Shown in pieces: positions 50,401-57,774 of a stretch of DNA of 64,000 bases. This DNA comes from Parafrankia sp041008525 (GTDB lineage: Bacteria; Actinomycetota; Actinomycetes; Frankiales; Frankiaceae), in assembly GCF_041008525.1 (NCBI RefSeq), contig NZ_JBFLUG010000009.1:47680-111679 (forward strand), given 5' to 3'. Positions within the stretch are counted from its first letter, which is position 1, and the number at the start of each line of letters is the position of its first letter. The notes under the pieces are model-generated. The model ran no database searches. It was given only the letters and a program-made list of their open reading frames with translations, and was not told where the DNA came from. Made by a program: the position numbers and the translations under genes.

Positions 50401-50870
50401 CCGGCATGGCCGGTGCGACTGGTCGAATCAGCGCGTTCAGGGGTCGCCGGGCGGCCACCGGGCCGGCCAGGCGCCTGACCACCGGTGGGAGCGGCCGGCG
50501 GGCCGGCGGGGGTGCGCTGCGCGGAGCGTCCGTCCGGACCGGAGCCAGGGCGGGAGCGGGTGGCGGCCTCGGTCTCCCGGCGGCGGGCGGCGGCGCCCCG
50601 GTCGGGCGTCCAGCCACCGGCCTCGGCCTCGGCTGCGCCGGGCCCGCCACGGCCAGCCGCGGGCGGCCCGCCAGCGCTGGCGGCACCCGGACCTCGCCGG
50701 GCACCCGGCCCGCCGGGAACCGGCCCACCGGGCGGCGGCGGCCCGCCGGCCACCGGGGCGCCGGGGCGTGGCCGCTCGGCGCCCGAGCCCGGCGCGGCCC
50801 CACGCGGGTCCTCGCCGTTGCCGGCACCAGGCCCGATCGCCCTTGTGCCCTGGCTGTAGGGAGTGCTCAC
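47403..50870 (-). CDS. ponA: Bifunctional penicillin-binding protein (class A)
   Basis: A 1155-residue peptidoglycan synthase. An extraordinarily long Gly/Pro/Arg/Asp cytoplasmic N-terminus (1 to about 450) precedes one membrane helix (about 456-480). The GT51 transglycosylase (about 510-690) has the catalytic Glu529 in AAENYNFYNEPG (usually AEDxxFxxHxG, so the Asp is Asn here), then GGSTITQQYAKN and RKMREIVLAIKLDRKYSKDQILEYYLNTIYFG. The transpeptidase (about 770-1080) has STFK (Ser809), SIN in ESINTVY and KTG (994-996). A short Gln/Gly/Arg tail follows. GTG start with GGGG upstream. Confidence 0.95.
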   Translation of the reverse strand: MSTPYSQGTRAIGPGAGNGEDPRGAAPGSGAERPRPGAPVAGGPPPPGGPVPGGPGARRGPGAASAGGPPAAGRGGPGAAEAEAGGWTPDRGAAARRRETEAATRSRPGSGPDGRSAQRTPAGPPAAPTGGQAPGRPGGRPATPERADSTSRTGHAGRADSRADDRADDRAGAPARPGSGPAGRPATGRAAAAGAGTGSGTGAGTAGGRGYSDRGGSRQTGAGRTGSGRVSSPRGQFGREDPDRGDLTRAASSGPGEPPASGRGPRSVAGRAAAERAAGRPSAVDDRGGRGERGGRGEPERRDRTERLSAATTRLRAVRPGGGRPSAPEQPPARPNAIYDTVDQAALSRVDVAERTADATVYRKVTPGGATGRSGGLDELDDMSRDSGAGSSATARMNGVDRASGPRRAAPGRRPGGPPRPGERDPGGRGAARRTQGRRGPKWWRNRPRWFRRLVLIGLTSGSLLFVAGIAVIYAATRVPLPDEVKTDQTSIIAWAGGGEITRIGTVNRTDVPLSQVSKDVQHAVLAAENYNFYNEPGISPKGIARAMWVNVTGGEISQGGSTITQQYAKNAYLTQDRTFTRKMREIVLAIKLDRKYSKDQILEYYLNTIYFGRQSYGIEAAAKSYFGKPAAQLTAGEGAVIAGLIRSPNYLDPKENPGPAEARWKDVVATMVAQGWAPASLANEKPPPVLDKDESGDYTSSDQVGYIRDQVKRELDANGITEDQINRGGLRITTTLDEGRQTAAFQAVNDQIAQAYAAVPDLRTGLVALKPGTGEVLAWYGGSLYGKGDNGQEQFVDNVSGARVPPGSTFKTVTLVTALKEGISLRSTYEAPADMTIGDYHFGNDESEPGHLGWPDLVESTAESINTVYVPLGVDIGVNDIIQTARDMGVDEETQLDDVAGVTLGQDGVSALDMTQVYSTLASGGYRSTPHIVARVEDSSGEDILPPRDGETTGEPVIPPTVARDATFALQAVLDHGTGKSARLANNRPAAGKTGTTDDFRSAWFCGYTKQIASCVNMFRGKGENTDLLKGIPGAENGVYGGTYPARIWKAFMDAALKDEPVTGFDPPAYGGAVTLRSPAPAPTTPPSELPTQPSTGGSGGIGDWDLFGDDDDRNGRGGQSGQTGQQGGQTGQQPTRPRPSRTPGGIVVDPFNN

Positions 50871-51067
50871 CAGCTACCCCATCCGTCGCCGTGAATCCCC
50901 CCGGTCACCGTGCTCATGCCATGGTCCGGCCGGTGCCGCATCCGGTGTGGCACGCCAAAGGCGGCCGCACCCACGTGGAAACCCACATGGCAGACCAGAA
51001 TCTCACGCCAGATCGGGACACCCGCGAGAGGGCACCTATGTGCGGGTGGCGCCGGAGCGCGTGGGCG

Positions 51068-51484
51068 TCAGGTGTCGGCGGCCCGGCGGCCGGAGTGCTT
51101 CCTCGCCGGCGGCTCGCCCGTGCCGATCACATACGAGGTGATCAGGTGGTTCCAGCCGCAGGGCTGGCACACCTCCACGACGTAGACATGCAGCTCGCTG
51201 TACCGGGCGGCGAGACCGGGGAGCTCCTTGGTCGCCCGCACCCGGCCGGAGCTCGGGCCCAGCTCGTCGCCATAGGTGTAGGTGACGTTGACGAGCGGGT
51301 CGCCGCCCCGGCAGACCGGGCACCGCTTCCTGCTGGGCTCGCCGTGGTATCTCGCGGCCCGAACCAGATACGGATGCGCGTCGCAGACGTCGCCGGAGGC
51401 GACCCTTCCTGCGAACAGGTCGCCCAGCGTCGCCCTGCGGGCGAGCGCGTAGTCGACGACCGACCGTGGACGCATGGCTGCCAC
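51068..51484 (-). CDS. DUF5318 (Rv0049-like) zinc-ribbon-type protein
   Basis: 138 residues from GTG 51484 (ATG 51475 also fits). It begins RPRSVVDYALARRATLGDLFAGRVASGDVCDAHPYLVRAARYHGEPSRKRCPVCRGGD, with CPVC and later VCQPCGWNHL forming two C-x-x-C pairs for a structural metal. The family is conserved next to ponA in actinobacteria. Its function is unknown. It lies 197 nt upstream of ponA on the same strand and divergent from padR. Confidence 0.85.
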   Translation of the reverse strand: MAAMRPRSVVDYALARRATLGDLFAGRVASGDVCDAHPYLVRAARYHGEPSRKRCPVCRGGDPLVNVTYTYGDELGPSSGRVRATKELPGLAARYSELHVYVVEVCQPCGWNHLITSYVIGTGEPPARKHSGRRAADT

Positions 51485-51813
51485 GGTACGCCGACGCCGG
51501 ACCCCGGGCAGACGGAAACGACAGAACTTGACGAGCCGGCCAGGCCCCCCGCGGCCTCACACCGGCCTCCTCCCGCCGCCCCGAATCGCCGGCACATCCG
51601 GGTGCACGGGTTGGCTTGTCGACGTCGGTCCGTCATCGCCCGGTCGCCGATCCGCCATCCACTGTTGCCGTGGTCGTACCGGAAGGGCTATCCTCGATGT
51701 ATCGCATCGATATGTTGGCGCGACAGGACAGCTCGATGCAGTTTCTCGATGCAGTACCTCGATACAGCTGGCCTCAGGGCGGCCTGGCCACCACGACCGG
51801 GAGGAGAGCGCGC
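51485..51813. other. Divergent DUF5318-padR region
   Basis: 329 nt that include the 13-bp phased TCGAT repeats (51693-51771) and, at its end, the GGGAGGAGAG ribosome site of padR. The repeats are well placed for autoregulation by the PadR protein. Confidence 0.6.
51693..51771. promoter_or_regulatory. 13-bp phased TCGAT repeats upstream of padR
   Basis: TCGAT recurs at 51694, 51707, 51733, 51746 and 51759, with a degenerate GCGAC at 51720, giving an exact 13-bp period over six positions. The last three units read CTCGATGCAGTTT, CTCGATGCAGTAC and CTCGATACAGCTG. The first two overlap an inverted CGATG-N5-CATCG. Confidence 0.75.
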
Positions 51814-52518
51814 ATGTTGGAGCTGGCGGTGCTCGCACTCCTGTCGGAAAGCCCCATGCACGGCTACGAGCTGCGCAAGCGGCTCGCCGCCGTGCTCGGG
51901 TCCTTTCACCGCTTCAGCTACGGGTCGCTCTACCCGTGCCTGCGCCGGCTGCAGGCCTCCGGGTACGTGACCGCGGACGACGCCGGCGCCGCCGCCCGCA
52001 TCGGGGGGCGCAGCCGGGTCGTCTACACCCTCACTGGCGAGGGCAAGGAGAAACTCTCCGAGCTGCTCGGCGAAGGCGGGCCGTCCTCCTGGGAGGACGA
52101 GATGTTCGGCGTCCGCTTCGCCTTCTTCTCCAAGACCGACGCGGCGGTGCGGCTGCGGATCCTCGAGGGGCGGCGCGGCCGGCTCGAGGAGCGTGGAGAG
52201 AAGGTGCGTTCGGCGCTGTCCCGCACCCAGAAGCGGCTCGACTCCTACACCCTCGAGCTGCAGCGCCACGGGCTCGAATCAGTGGAGCGCGAGGTCAGAT
52301 GGCTCAGCGAGCTGATCGAGACGGAACGGGCCCAGAAGCCCGCATCCCCTCCCGGGGCACAGCTGTTGTCCACATCATCCACAGAGTTGTCCACAGGTTC
52401 GTCCACAGCTGAGGCAGCCTCGGCCGCGGGCGGATCGGCGGGCGGCATCCCGGGCGACCCGACGATCCGCGCCGACGGCCCTGACGGCGCGGGCACATCC
52501 CCGGGTCCCGAAAGCTAG
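51814..52518 (+). CDS. PadR-family transcriptional regulator
   Basis: 234 residues, ATG 51814 behind GGGAGGAGAG. The winged-helix domain (about 1-85) reads MLELAVLALLSESPMHGYELRKRLAAVLG...YGSLYPCLRRLQASGYV, followed by the coiled C-terminal dimerisation region (about 100-180). It is the Rv0047c-type PadR, placed beside ino1. A Ser/Thr/Ala-rich extension (about 183-234) is partly encoded by four TCCACA boxes. The protein probably represses its own divergent region; a role in inositol control is only suggested by the neighbourhood. Confidence 0.93.
   Translation: MLELAVLALLSESPMHGYELRKRLAAVLGSFHRFSYGSLYPCLRRLQASGYVTADDAGAAARIGGRSRVVYTLTGEGKEKLSELLGEGGPSSWEDEMFGVRFAFFSKTDAAVRLRILEGRRGRLEERGEKVRSALSRTQKRLDSYTLELQRHGLESVEREVRWLSELIETERAQKPASPPGAQLLSTSSTELSTGSSTAEAASAAGGSAGGIPGDPTIRADGPDGAGTSPGPES
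52366..52407 (+). repeat. Four DnaA-box-like motifs inside padR
   Basis: TTGTCCACA (52366), TCATCCACA (52375), TTGTCCACA (52387) and TCGTCCACA (52399) are all in one orientation with spacing 9, 12 and 12. They encode an LSTSSTELSTGSST stretch using the rare codons TTG and ACA. An array with the same spacing occurs at 60095-60136. Confidence 0.7.
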
Positions 52519-52530
52519 CGCGGGCCTGGT

Positions 52531-52588
52531 CCGGCGGGCCTCGGGAGCAGCGTCCGTACGCACGGACCCGGCGCCCGGAGGCCCGCCG
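52531..52588. terminator. Long GC hairpin after padR
   Basis: CGGCGGGCCTC (52532-52542) pairs perfectly with GAGGCCCGCCG (52578-52588), with an inner GTCCGT/ACGGAC hairpin (52552-52567). It lies just beyond the padR stop and is a likely terminator. Confidence 0.55.
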
Positions 52589-52618
52589 CGCCGGGCTTGT
52601 ACCGGGCCGGGCCCGACA

Positions 52619-52648
52619 GCCGGTGGTCCGGCGGGCCGGACCACCGGC
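52619..52648. terminator. 13-bp perfect hairpin upstream of ino1
   Basis: GCCGGTGGTCCGG (52619-52631) and CCGGACCACCGGC (52636-52648) form a perfect 13-bp stem with a CGGG loop. It could be a second padR terminator or a structured element in the ino1 leader; position alone does not decide. Confidence 0.5.
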
Positions 52649-52805
52649 GCGGGCTCGTCCTCAGGCTCGTTCCCGGGTTCGTCCTGGCCGCTTCTGTGGT
52701 GCCCGGCCAGCAGAGCACCTGCCAGCCAGCACCATGCACCTGCACCTGCACCTGCCAGTCAGTGAACGCCAGCATCCCCTCCACCAGCCAAGGAGCGCAT
52801 CCGTC

Positions 52806-53879
52806 ATGGGTTCGGTACGTGTCGCCATCGTCGGTGTGGGCAACTGCGCCGCTTCTCTCGTCCAAGGGGTCGAGTACTACCGCGACGCCGACCCGTCCGC
52901 CCAGGTCCCTGGCCTGATGCATGTGACGCTCGGCGACTACCACGTCTCCGACCTGACCTTCGTCGCCGCGTTCGACGTGGACGCGAAGAAGGTCGGCCGG
53001 GACCTCTCGGAGGCCATCGTGGCCAGCGAGAACAACACCATCAAGATCGCGGACGTGCCCCCGCTCGGGCTGACCGTCGCCCGCGGGCACACCTTCGACG
53101 GTCTCGGCCGCTACTACCGCGAGACCATCGAGGAGTCCGACGAGGCCCCGGTCGACGTCGTCGCGGCGCTGCGCGAGGCCCGGGCCGACGTCCTGGTCTG
53201 CTACCTGCCGGTCGGGTCCGAGGACGCGGCGAAGTTCTACGCCCAGTGCGCCATCGATGCCGGAGTGGCCTTCATCAACTGCCTCCCGGTGTTCATCGCC
53301 GGTGTCCCCGAGTGGGCCGAGAAGTTCCGCGCGGCGGGCGTGCCGATCGTCGGCGACGACATCAAGTCGCAGGTCGGCGCGACCATTACCCACCGCGTGC
53401 TGGCGAAGCTGTTCGAGGACCGCGGTGTCATCCTCGACCGCACGATGCAGCTCAACGTCGGCGGCAACATGGACTTCAAGAACATGCTCGAGCGGGAGCG
53501 GCTGGAGTCCAAGAAGATCTCCAAGACGCAGGCCGTGACCTCCCAGGTGTCTCATGACCTGGGCAAGGACAACGTGCACATCGGCCCGTCCGACTACGTG
53601 GCCTGGCTCGACGACCGCAAGTGGGCGTACGTCCGCCTCGAGGGCCGCGCGTTCGGTGACGTCCCGCTGAACCTGGAGTACAAGCTCGAGGTCTGGGACT
53701 CCCCCAACAGCGCCGGTGTCGTCATCGACGCCGTCCGCTGCGCGAAGATCGCCCTCGACCGCGGTGTCGGTGGCCCGATCCTCTCCGCGTCGTCGTACTT
53801 CATGAAGTCGCCGCCGGAGCAGTACCGCGACAGCGACGCCCGCGACAAGGTCGCTGCCTTCATCCGCGGCGAGGGCTGA
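52806..53879 (+). CDS. ino1: Myo-inositol-3-phosphate synthase
   Basis: A 357-residue NAD-dependent enzyme that makes inositol 3-phosphate from glucose 6-phosphate. In actinobacteria it feeds phosphatidylinositol and mycothiol synthesis. It shows the nucleotide-binding VRVAIVGVGNCAASLVQG, then VLVCYLPVGSEDAAKFYAQCAIDAG, PIVGDDIKSQVGATITHRVL, QLNVGGNMDFKNM and the K-rich region ESKKISKTQAVTSQV of the short bacterial MIPS class. ATG 52806 lies behind AAGGAG. Divergent neighbours on the left are the padR-side genes, the same pairing as Rv0046c/Rv0047c. Confidence 0.96.
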   Translation: MGSVRVAIVGVGNCAASLVQGVEYYRDADPSAQVPGLMHVTLGDYHVSDLTFVAAFDVDAKKVGRDLSEAIVASENNTIKIADVPPLGLTVARGHTFDGLGRYYRETIEESDEAPVDVVAALREARADVLVCYLPVGSEDAAKFYAQCAIDAGVAFINCLPVFIAGVPEWAEKFRAAGVPIVGDDIKSQVGATITHRVLAKLFEDRGVILDRTMQLNVGGNMDFKNMLERERLESKKISKTQAVTSQVSHDLGKDNVHIGPSDYVAWLDDRKWAYVRLEGRAFGDVPLNLEYKLEVWDSPNSAGVVIDAVRCAKIALDRGVGGPILSASSYFMKSPPEQYRDSDARDKVAAFIRGEG

Positions 53880-53913
53880 GCCCCGGCCGGGCCGAGCCCG
53901 GCGTGGTGCCCGA

Positions 53914-53949
53914 GCCGCCGCGAGTGCCCGAGACGGCACTCGCGGCGGC
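53914..53949 (+). terminator. Terminator after ino1
   Basis: GCCGCCGCGAGTGCC (53914-53928) and GGCACTCGCGGCGGC (53935-53949) form a perfect 15-bp stem around a 6-nt loop, 34 nt beyond the ino1 stop and before the convergent VWA gene. Confidence 0.85.
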
Positions 53950-54027
53950 ACTCGCGGCGGCTCTCGCCGTCTCGCTCACCACGAGTACGAGGAGGCGCTC
54001 ACCACGGGGGACGGCCCTGCGGCACGG

Positions 54028-55965
54028 TCAGTGGGGGATCTCGGTGAGTGCGCCGACCAGGACCCCGAAGATGTTGTTCGGATCCAGCGCGGGATAGGTC
54101 TCGGCGCCGGTGGCCTCCGAGATCCGGGCGAGCGCGCCGAGGTCGGCCTCCGTCCCGTAGCCGATCGTGACGATCTCGACCGGGCGTCGCGGTGAGTACT
54201 CCTCCCGCAGGGTTCGCACCAGCTCGTCGAGGGAGAGGCTGCCCGGATCGGAGTTCCTCCCGTCGGTGACCAGCACCACCTGGTTGGGCCGGCCGTCCAG
54301 GTAGTGCCCGGTCATGTACCGGAAGGCGGCGAGCGCGGTGTCGTAGAGCCCGGTGTCGCCGCGCGCCTCGATCGCGTCCATCGCGTCCACCAGGGCCTGC
54401 GCCCTCGTCGACGGACCGAGCTGCTCGTTGATCGGGCCGAGCGGGACGAGCTCCGCCCAGTCCTGCTCTCCGCGCAGCCGCACGGAGAAGCGCCACAGCC
54501 CGAGCCGGCTGTCGTCGGCGAACAGCGGGAGCGCGGCCTTCGCCGCGTCGATGGCCACCGTCAGGCGGCTACGTCCCGGCCCGCCGGGGACCGGTTCGTT
54601 CATCGAGCCCGAGGTGTCCAGGACGGCGAGGACGTTCGCGCGCTGGTGCACGCTGATGAAGGTCGCCTGCAGCGCGGCCAGCACCGACGCGGTCAGTGGA
54701 TGCTTCTTCTCCAGGTGCGGTCGTGCGAGCAGGCCGATCTCCGGCCCGAAGGAGTCCGCGACGCCGTCCGGCGGTCGGAAACCGCTGTGGGCCAGCGCTG
54801 ACCTGCCTCGCGGTGACTGCACCACCGCCAGCAGATCGCGCGCCATGCGTGCCTTCACCGGGTCCGCCGAGGCACGACTCAGCTCGATGTAGCGGATCTC
54901 GTCCAACGTCTGGCCGTCGTCCGGATAGGACGCGACGAGTTGTTCCCCGCCCGGCATCCCGCCGCCCGCGCCGCCGTCCGCGGCCGCGGGCGCGCCGTCC
55001 GCGGCCGCGGGCGCGCCGTCCGCGGCCGCGGGCGCGCCGTCCGCGGCTACGGGTGCGCCGTCCGCGGCTACGGGTGCGCCGCCGGTTCCCAGACCACGGT
55101 TGTACTGGTAGACCACGCTCTCCGAGAGCAGGGCGACCGACATCCGCGGTGCTTCGGGGCTGTCGACGTCGGCGGCGCGCAACGCGGTGAGCAGGCCGGC
55201 GTCCGAGTCAGGCACCAGGCCTGCCCGGCGTTCCAGCTCGAGCACGGCCCGCCTCGCCGTCATGTCGCTCGTGACGACACGTTCCGTGAGCTGCTCGGGC
55301 GGGACGTCCAGCGCGAGCGAGACCGCGTTGGTCAGTGCGGTCAGCCCGGCCGTCGACGTCCGCGGGTCGGGCAGGCCGACGGAGAAGTCTCCCCAGGCCT
55401 CCTGGCCGCGAGCGCCCCAGAAGTCCTCGGCGCCGAGGAACTCCTGCAGCTCGACCCAGGAGACCTGGTTGCGTGGCCAGCCGAGCGCCTCCGCCATCGG
55501 GCGGGGCATCGCAAGGACCACCGGTGAGGTGGCGATCACCGTCCCGGAGTCGATCAGCAGCCGGTTGGCCGGTTCGGTGGTTCGGGCGAGAGCCAGCCAG
55601 TCGGCGGAGTCGGGCACCCACACGTCCGGTATCTCGCCGGCGCCCGGCTCGTTCCAGCCCCCGCGCAGGTAGGAGGCGGCCTTGCCGCCGTCGACGGTGT
55701 TCACCTCAAGAGAGGCGCAGTAGCCGAAGACCGCCGGGTGCTCGCTGCGGTAGGCCACCGCGGCCGCCTGCAGCGGTTCGGCCAGCGCCGGTGCGACGCT
55801 GACGGTCAGCGTCACGGAGCCGGAGCATCCCGCCGCCCCGGCTGTCACGCGCAGGAACAACCAGCCGCAGGTGAGAGCACCGGCAGCGAGCGGAACGGCA
55901 GCCAGCGTGGCGACCCCCCGTAACGACGTTCCTGAGCGGCGGTACCGGTGCCGGGCACCAGACAT
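54028..55965 (-). CDS. Exported substrate-binding-like/VWA protein
   Basis: 645 residues. ATG 55965 with CGGAGGTG upstream starts a basic N-terminus and a hydrophobic signal segment (about 13-40). The next 250 residues look like an extracellular solute-binding domain: SVTLTVSVAPALAEPLQAAAVAYRSEHP, DVWVPDSADWLALA and IATSPVVLAMPRPMAEALG. A VWA domain follows (about 440-645) with an intact MIDAS, NVLAVLDTSGSMN, and VVLVTDGRNSD. Between them lie five APxAADG heptads. Fusions of this kind are known in actinobacteria, but their ligand and partner are unknown. It is convergent with ino1 and divergent from the MFS gene. Confidence 0.85.
   Translation of the reverse strand: MSGARHRYRRSGTSLRGVATLAAVPLAAGALTCGWLFLRVTAGAAGCSGSVTLTVSVAPALAEPLQAAAVAYRSEHPAVFGYCASLEVNTVDGGKAASYLRGGWNEPGAGEIPDVWVPDSADWLALARTTEPANRLLIDSGTVIATSPVVLAMPRPMAEALGWPRNQVSWVELQEFLGAEDFWGARGQEAWGDFSVGLPDPRTSTAGLTALTNAVSLALDVPPEQLTERVVTSDMTARRAVLELERRAGLVPDSDAGLLTALRAADVDSPEAPRMSVALLSESVVYQYNRGLGTGGAPVAADGAPVAADGAPAAADGAPAAADGAPAAADGGAGGGMPGGEQLVASYPDDGQTLDEIRYIELSRASADPVKARMARDLLAVVQSPRGRSALAHSGFRPPDGVADSFGPEIGLLARPHLEKKHPLTASVLAALQATFISVHQRANVLAVLDTSGSMNEPVPGGPGRSRLTVAIDAAKAALPLFADDSRLGLWRFSVRLRGEQDWAELVPLGPINEQLGPSTRAQALVDAMDAIEARGDTGLYDTALAAFRYMTGHYLDGRPNQVVLVTDGRNSDPGSLSLDELVRTLREEYSPRRPVEIVTIGYGTEADLGALARISEATGAETYPALDPNNIFGVLVGALTEIPH
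54974..55078 (-). repeat. 21-bp tandem repeat in the VWA protein gene
   Basis: Five 21-bp units (54974, 54995, 55016, 55037 and 55058), three perfect with CCGTCCGCGGCCGCGGGCGCG and two diverged, encode GAPxAAD heptads between the binding and VWA domains. Confidence 0.9.
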
Positions 55966-56238
55966 CAGACCGGAACACCTCCGAAACGGGTGAACTACGC
56001 GACGCGACCGTAGTCGACTCTTCGGACAGCATCCGGGTGTCGGAGAACCGCAGTGTCTACATTGAGGCGCCATTGCCGGGCGGCCACATCCAGGGCCCTT
56101 TTCGGCGGGCGGCCCGGCGGCACCCCTGCCCTGTCCGGCGACTGAGGGCTGTCACCGGCGCCTGTATGCCTGTCGCTCGCGGCAACCATGCGGCCACCCC
56201 CTCCCACGGCCGGGCCGCCTTCTTCGTAGGCTGCGGAC

Positions 56239-57738
56239 GTGGCCTGGACCAGCAAGCACGGGACCGGCAGCCTGCGTGCCCTGCTCGACGGCCGCGGATT
56301 CCGGCAGCTTTACGCCTGCCGGTTGTCGTCGCAGGCCGCGGACGGTGTCTTCCAGGCGAGCCTGGTCAGCTACGTCATCTTCTCGCCGGAACGTGCGACG
56401 TCCGCGGGCGCGCTGGCGACGTCCCTCGCCATTGTGGTGCTGCCGTTCAGCGTGATCGGCCCGTTCGCCGGCATCGTCCTGGACCGGGTTTCCCGGCAAC
56501 GGGTTCTCGTCGTCTCCTCGGTGGTCCGCACTGTGCTGATGGTGGTGCTGGTCGGGCTGATCCTCGGCGGGCGGACTGGTGCCGACTTCTACGCGACCGC
56601 CCTCGCCTCCGTCAGCGTGAACCGGTTCGTGCTGGCCGCGCTTTCCGCCGGTCTGCCGATGGTCGTCGACGTCGGCAGGCTCGTCACCGCCAACGCACTG
56701 TCCGTCACCTCCGGCACCGTCGCCACCCTGCTCGGCGCCGGCGTCGGCAGCGGCCTGCGCGGCATCACCGGCGGCGGCGACAACGCCGTCGCCCTGGTCG
56801 CCGCGCTGGCGGCGCTCGCCTACGCCACCGCCGCGCTGATCGCCGCCCGACCCGGCCGCGTCGCCTTCGGCCCGGTCGAAACGGTGCCCTGGCAGGGTGC
56901 CTGGTCACAGACCCGCAGCGTCGCCGTCGACCTGGCGGACGGGGTGCGCTACCTGTGGCGCCATGGCCCCGCCCGGCGCGCCCTGGCGGCGCTGACGACG
57001 TCCCGGGCGGCCTACGGCCTGGTGCTGGTCATGACGGTGCTGCTCTACCGCAACCACTTCACCGGCACCGGCGGCGGGCTCGCCGGCCTCGCGGCGGTGG
57101 TCGCCGCCAGCGGCGCGGGAACGGTTCTGGCCGCCGTCGTCACCCCCCGGGTGACCAGGCGCATCCCGAAGGCGACCTGGATCGCGCTGGTCCTCGTGGC
57201 GGGCGGCGCGGTCGAGATCGCGCTCGGGCTGCCGTTCCTCTCCCCGCTGTATGTCGTCGCCGGCCTGCTGCTCGGCTTCTCCGCCCAGGCCAGCAAGATC
57301 TGCGTCGACACGATCGTGCAGGAGCAGACCGAGGACGCCTACCGCGGCCGGGCCTTCTCCCTCTACGACCTGCTGTTCAACCTTGCCTTCGTGGCCGCGG
57401 CCGCGCTTGCGGCGCTGATCCTGCCCGAGGACGGGCGGTCGGCACCGGTCGTCGTCGTCGCGGGTGTCGGCTACCTCCTCGCCGGCGCGATCTACTTCCG
57501 GGCCGCGATGCGCCACCCGGAGGACCGGGTGATCCGCGGGGTCGGCGCGGCCCACCCCACTGTCACGGTGCCCGGACCGTCGGCCACCGACAGCGCTCCG
57601 CCCCCCAGCAGCTCGCCCTCCCCCGGCGGCGCTCCGTCTTCGGGCGGGGCTCCGTCTTCGGGCGGCGCGCTGTCCCCCAGCGGCACGTTGTCCGCAACGC
57701 CGGGGACGAACGTGCCGCCCGCGACGAACCCGACCTGA
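56239..57738 (+). CDS. MFS transporter
   Basis: A 499-residue secondary transporter with about 12 membrane helices, starting at GTG 56239. The N-terminal half has RQLYACRLSSQAADGVFQASLVSYV and the loop 2-3 motif GIVLDRVSRQRVLVVSS, a form of the MFS motif A (G-x-x-x-D-R). It belongs with drug/efflux-like permeases of uncertain substrate. After the last helix (about 420) there is a Ser/Pro/Gly-rich tail with SSGGAPSSGGA repeats. It is convergent with pcnA, 36 nt apart. Confidence 0.85.
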   Translation: MAWTSKHGTGSLRALLDGRGFRQLYACRLSSQAADGVFQASLVSYVIFSPERATSAGALATSLAIVVLPFSVIGPFAGIVLDRVSRQRVLVVSSVVRTVLMVVLVGLILGGRTGADFYATALASVSVNRFVLAALSAGLPMVVDVGRLVTANALSVTSGTVATLLGAGVGSGLRGITGGGDNAVALVAALAALAYATAALIAARPGRVAFGPVETVPWQGAWSQTRSVAVDLADGVRYLWRHGPARRALAALTTSRAAYGLVLVMTVLLYRNHFTGTGGGLAGLAAVVAASGAGTVLAAVVTPRVTRRIPKATWIALVLVAGGAVEIALGLPFLSPLYVVAGLLLGFSAQASKICVDTIVQEQTEDAYRGRAFSLYDLLFNLAFVAAAALAALILPEDGRSAPVVVVAGVGYLLAGAIYFRAAMRHPEDRVIRGVGAAHPTVTVPGPSATDSAPPPSSSPSPGGAPSSGGAPSSGGALSPSGTLSATPGTNVPPATNPT

Positions 57739-57774
57739 CGACCTGACGGCCGGACGGCCCGGCCCCTCGGCTCC

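Noticed and set aside
51693..51771. Short regular repeats as a CRISPR array
   Set aside because: The 13-bp period with 5-9-bp conserved cores is far too short for repeats and spacers; it lies in a promoter region and fits an operator array.
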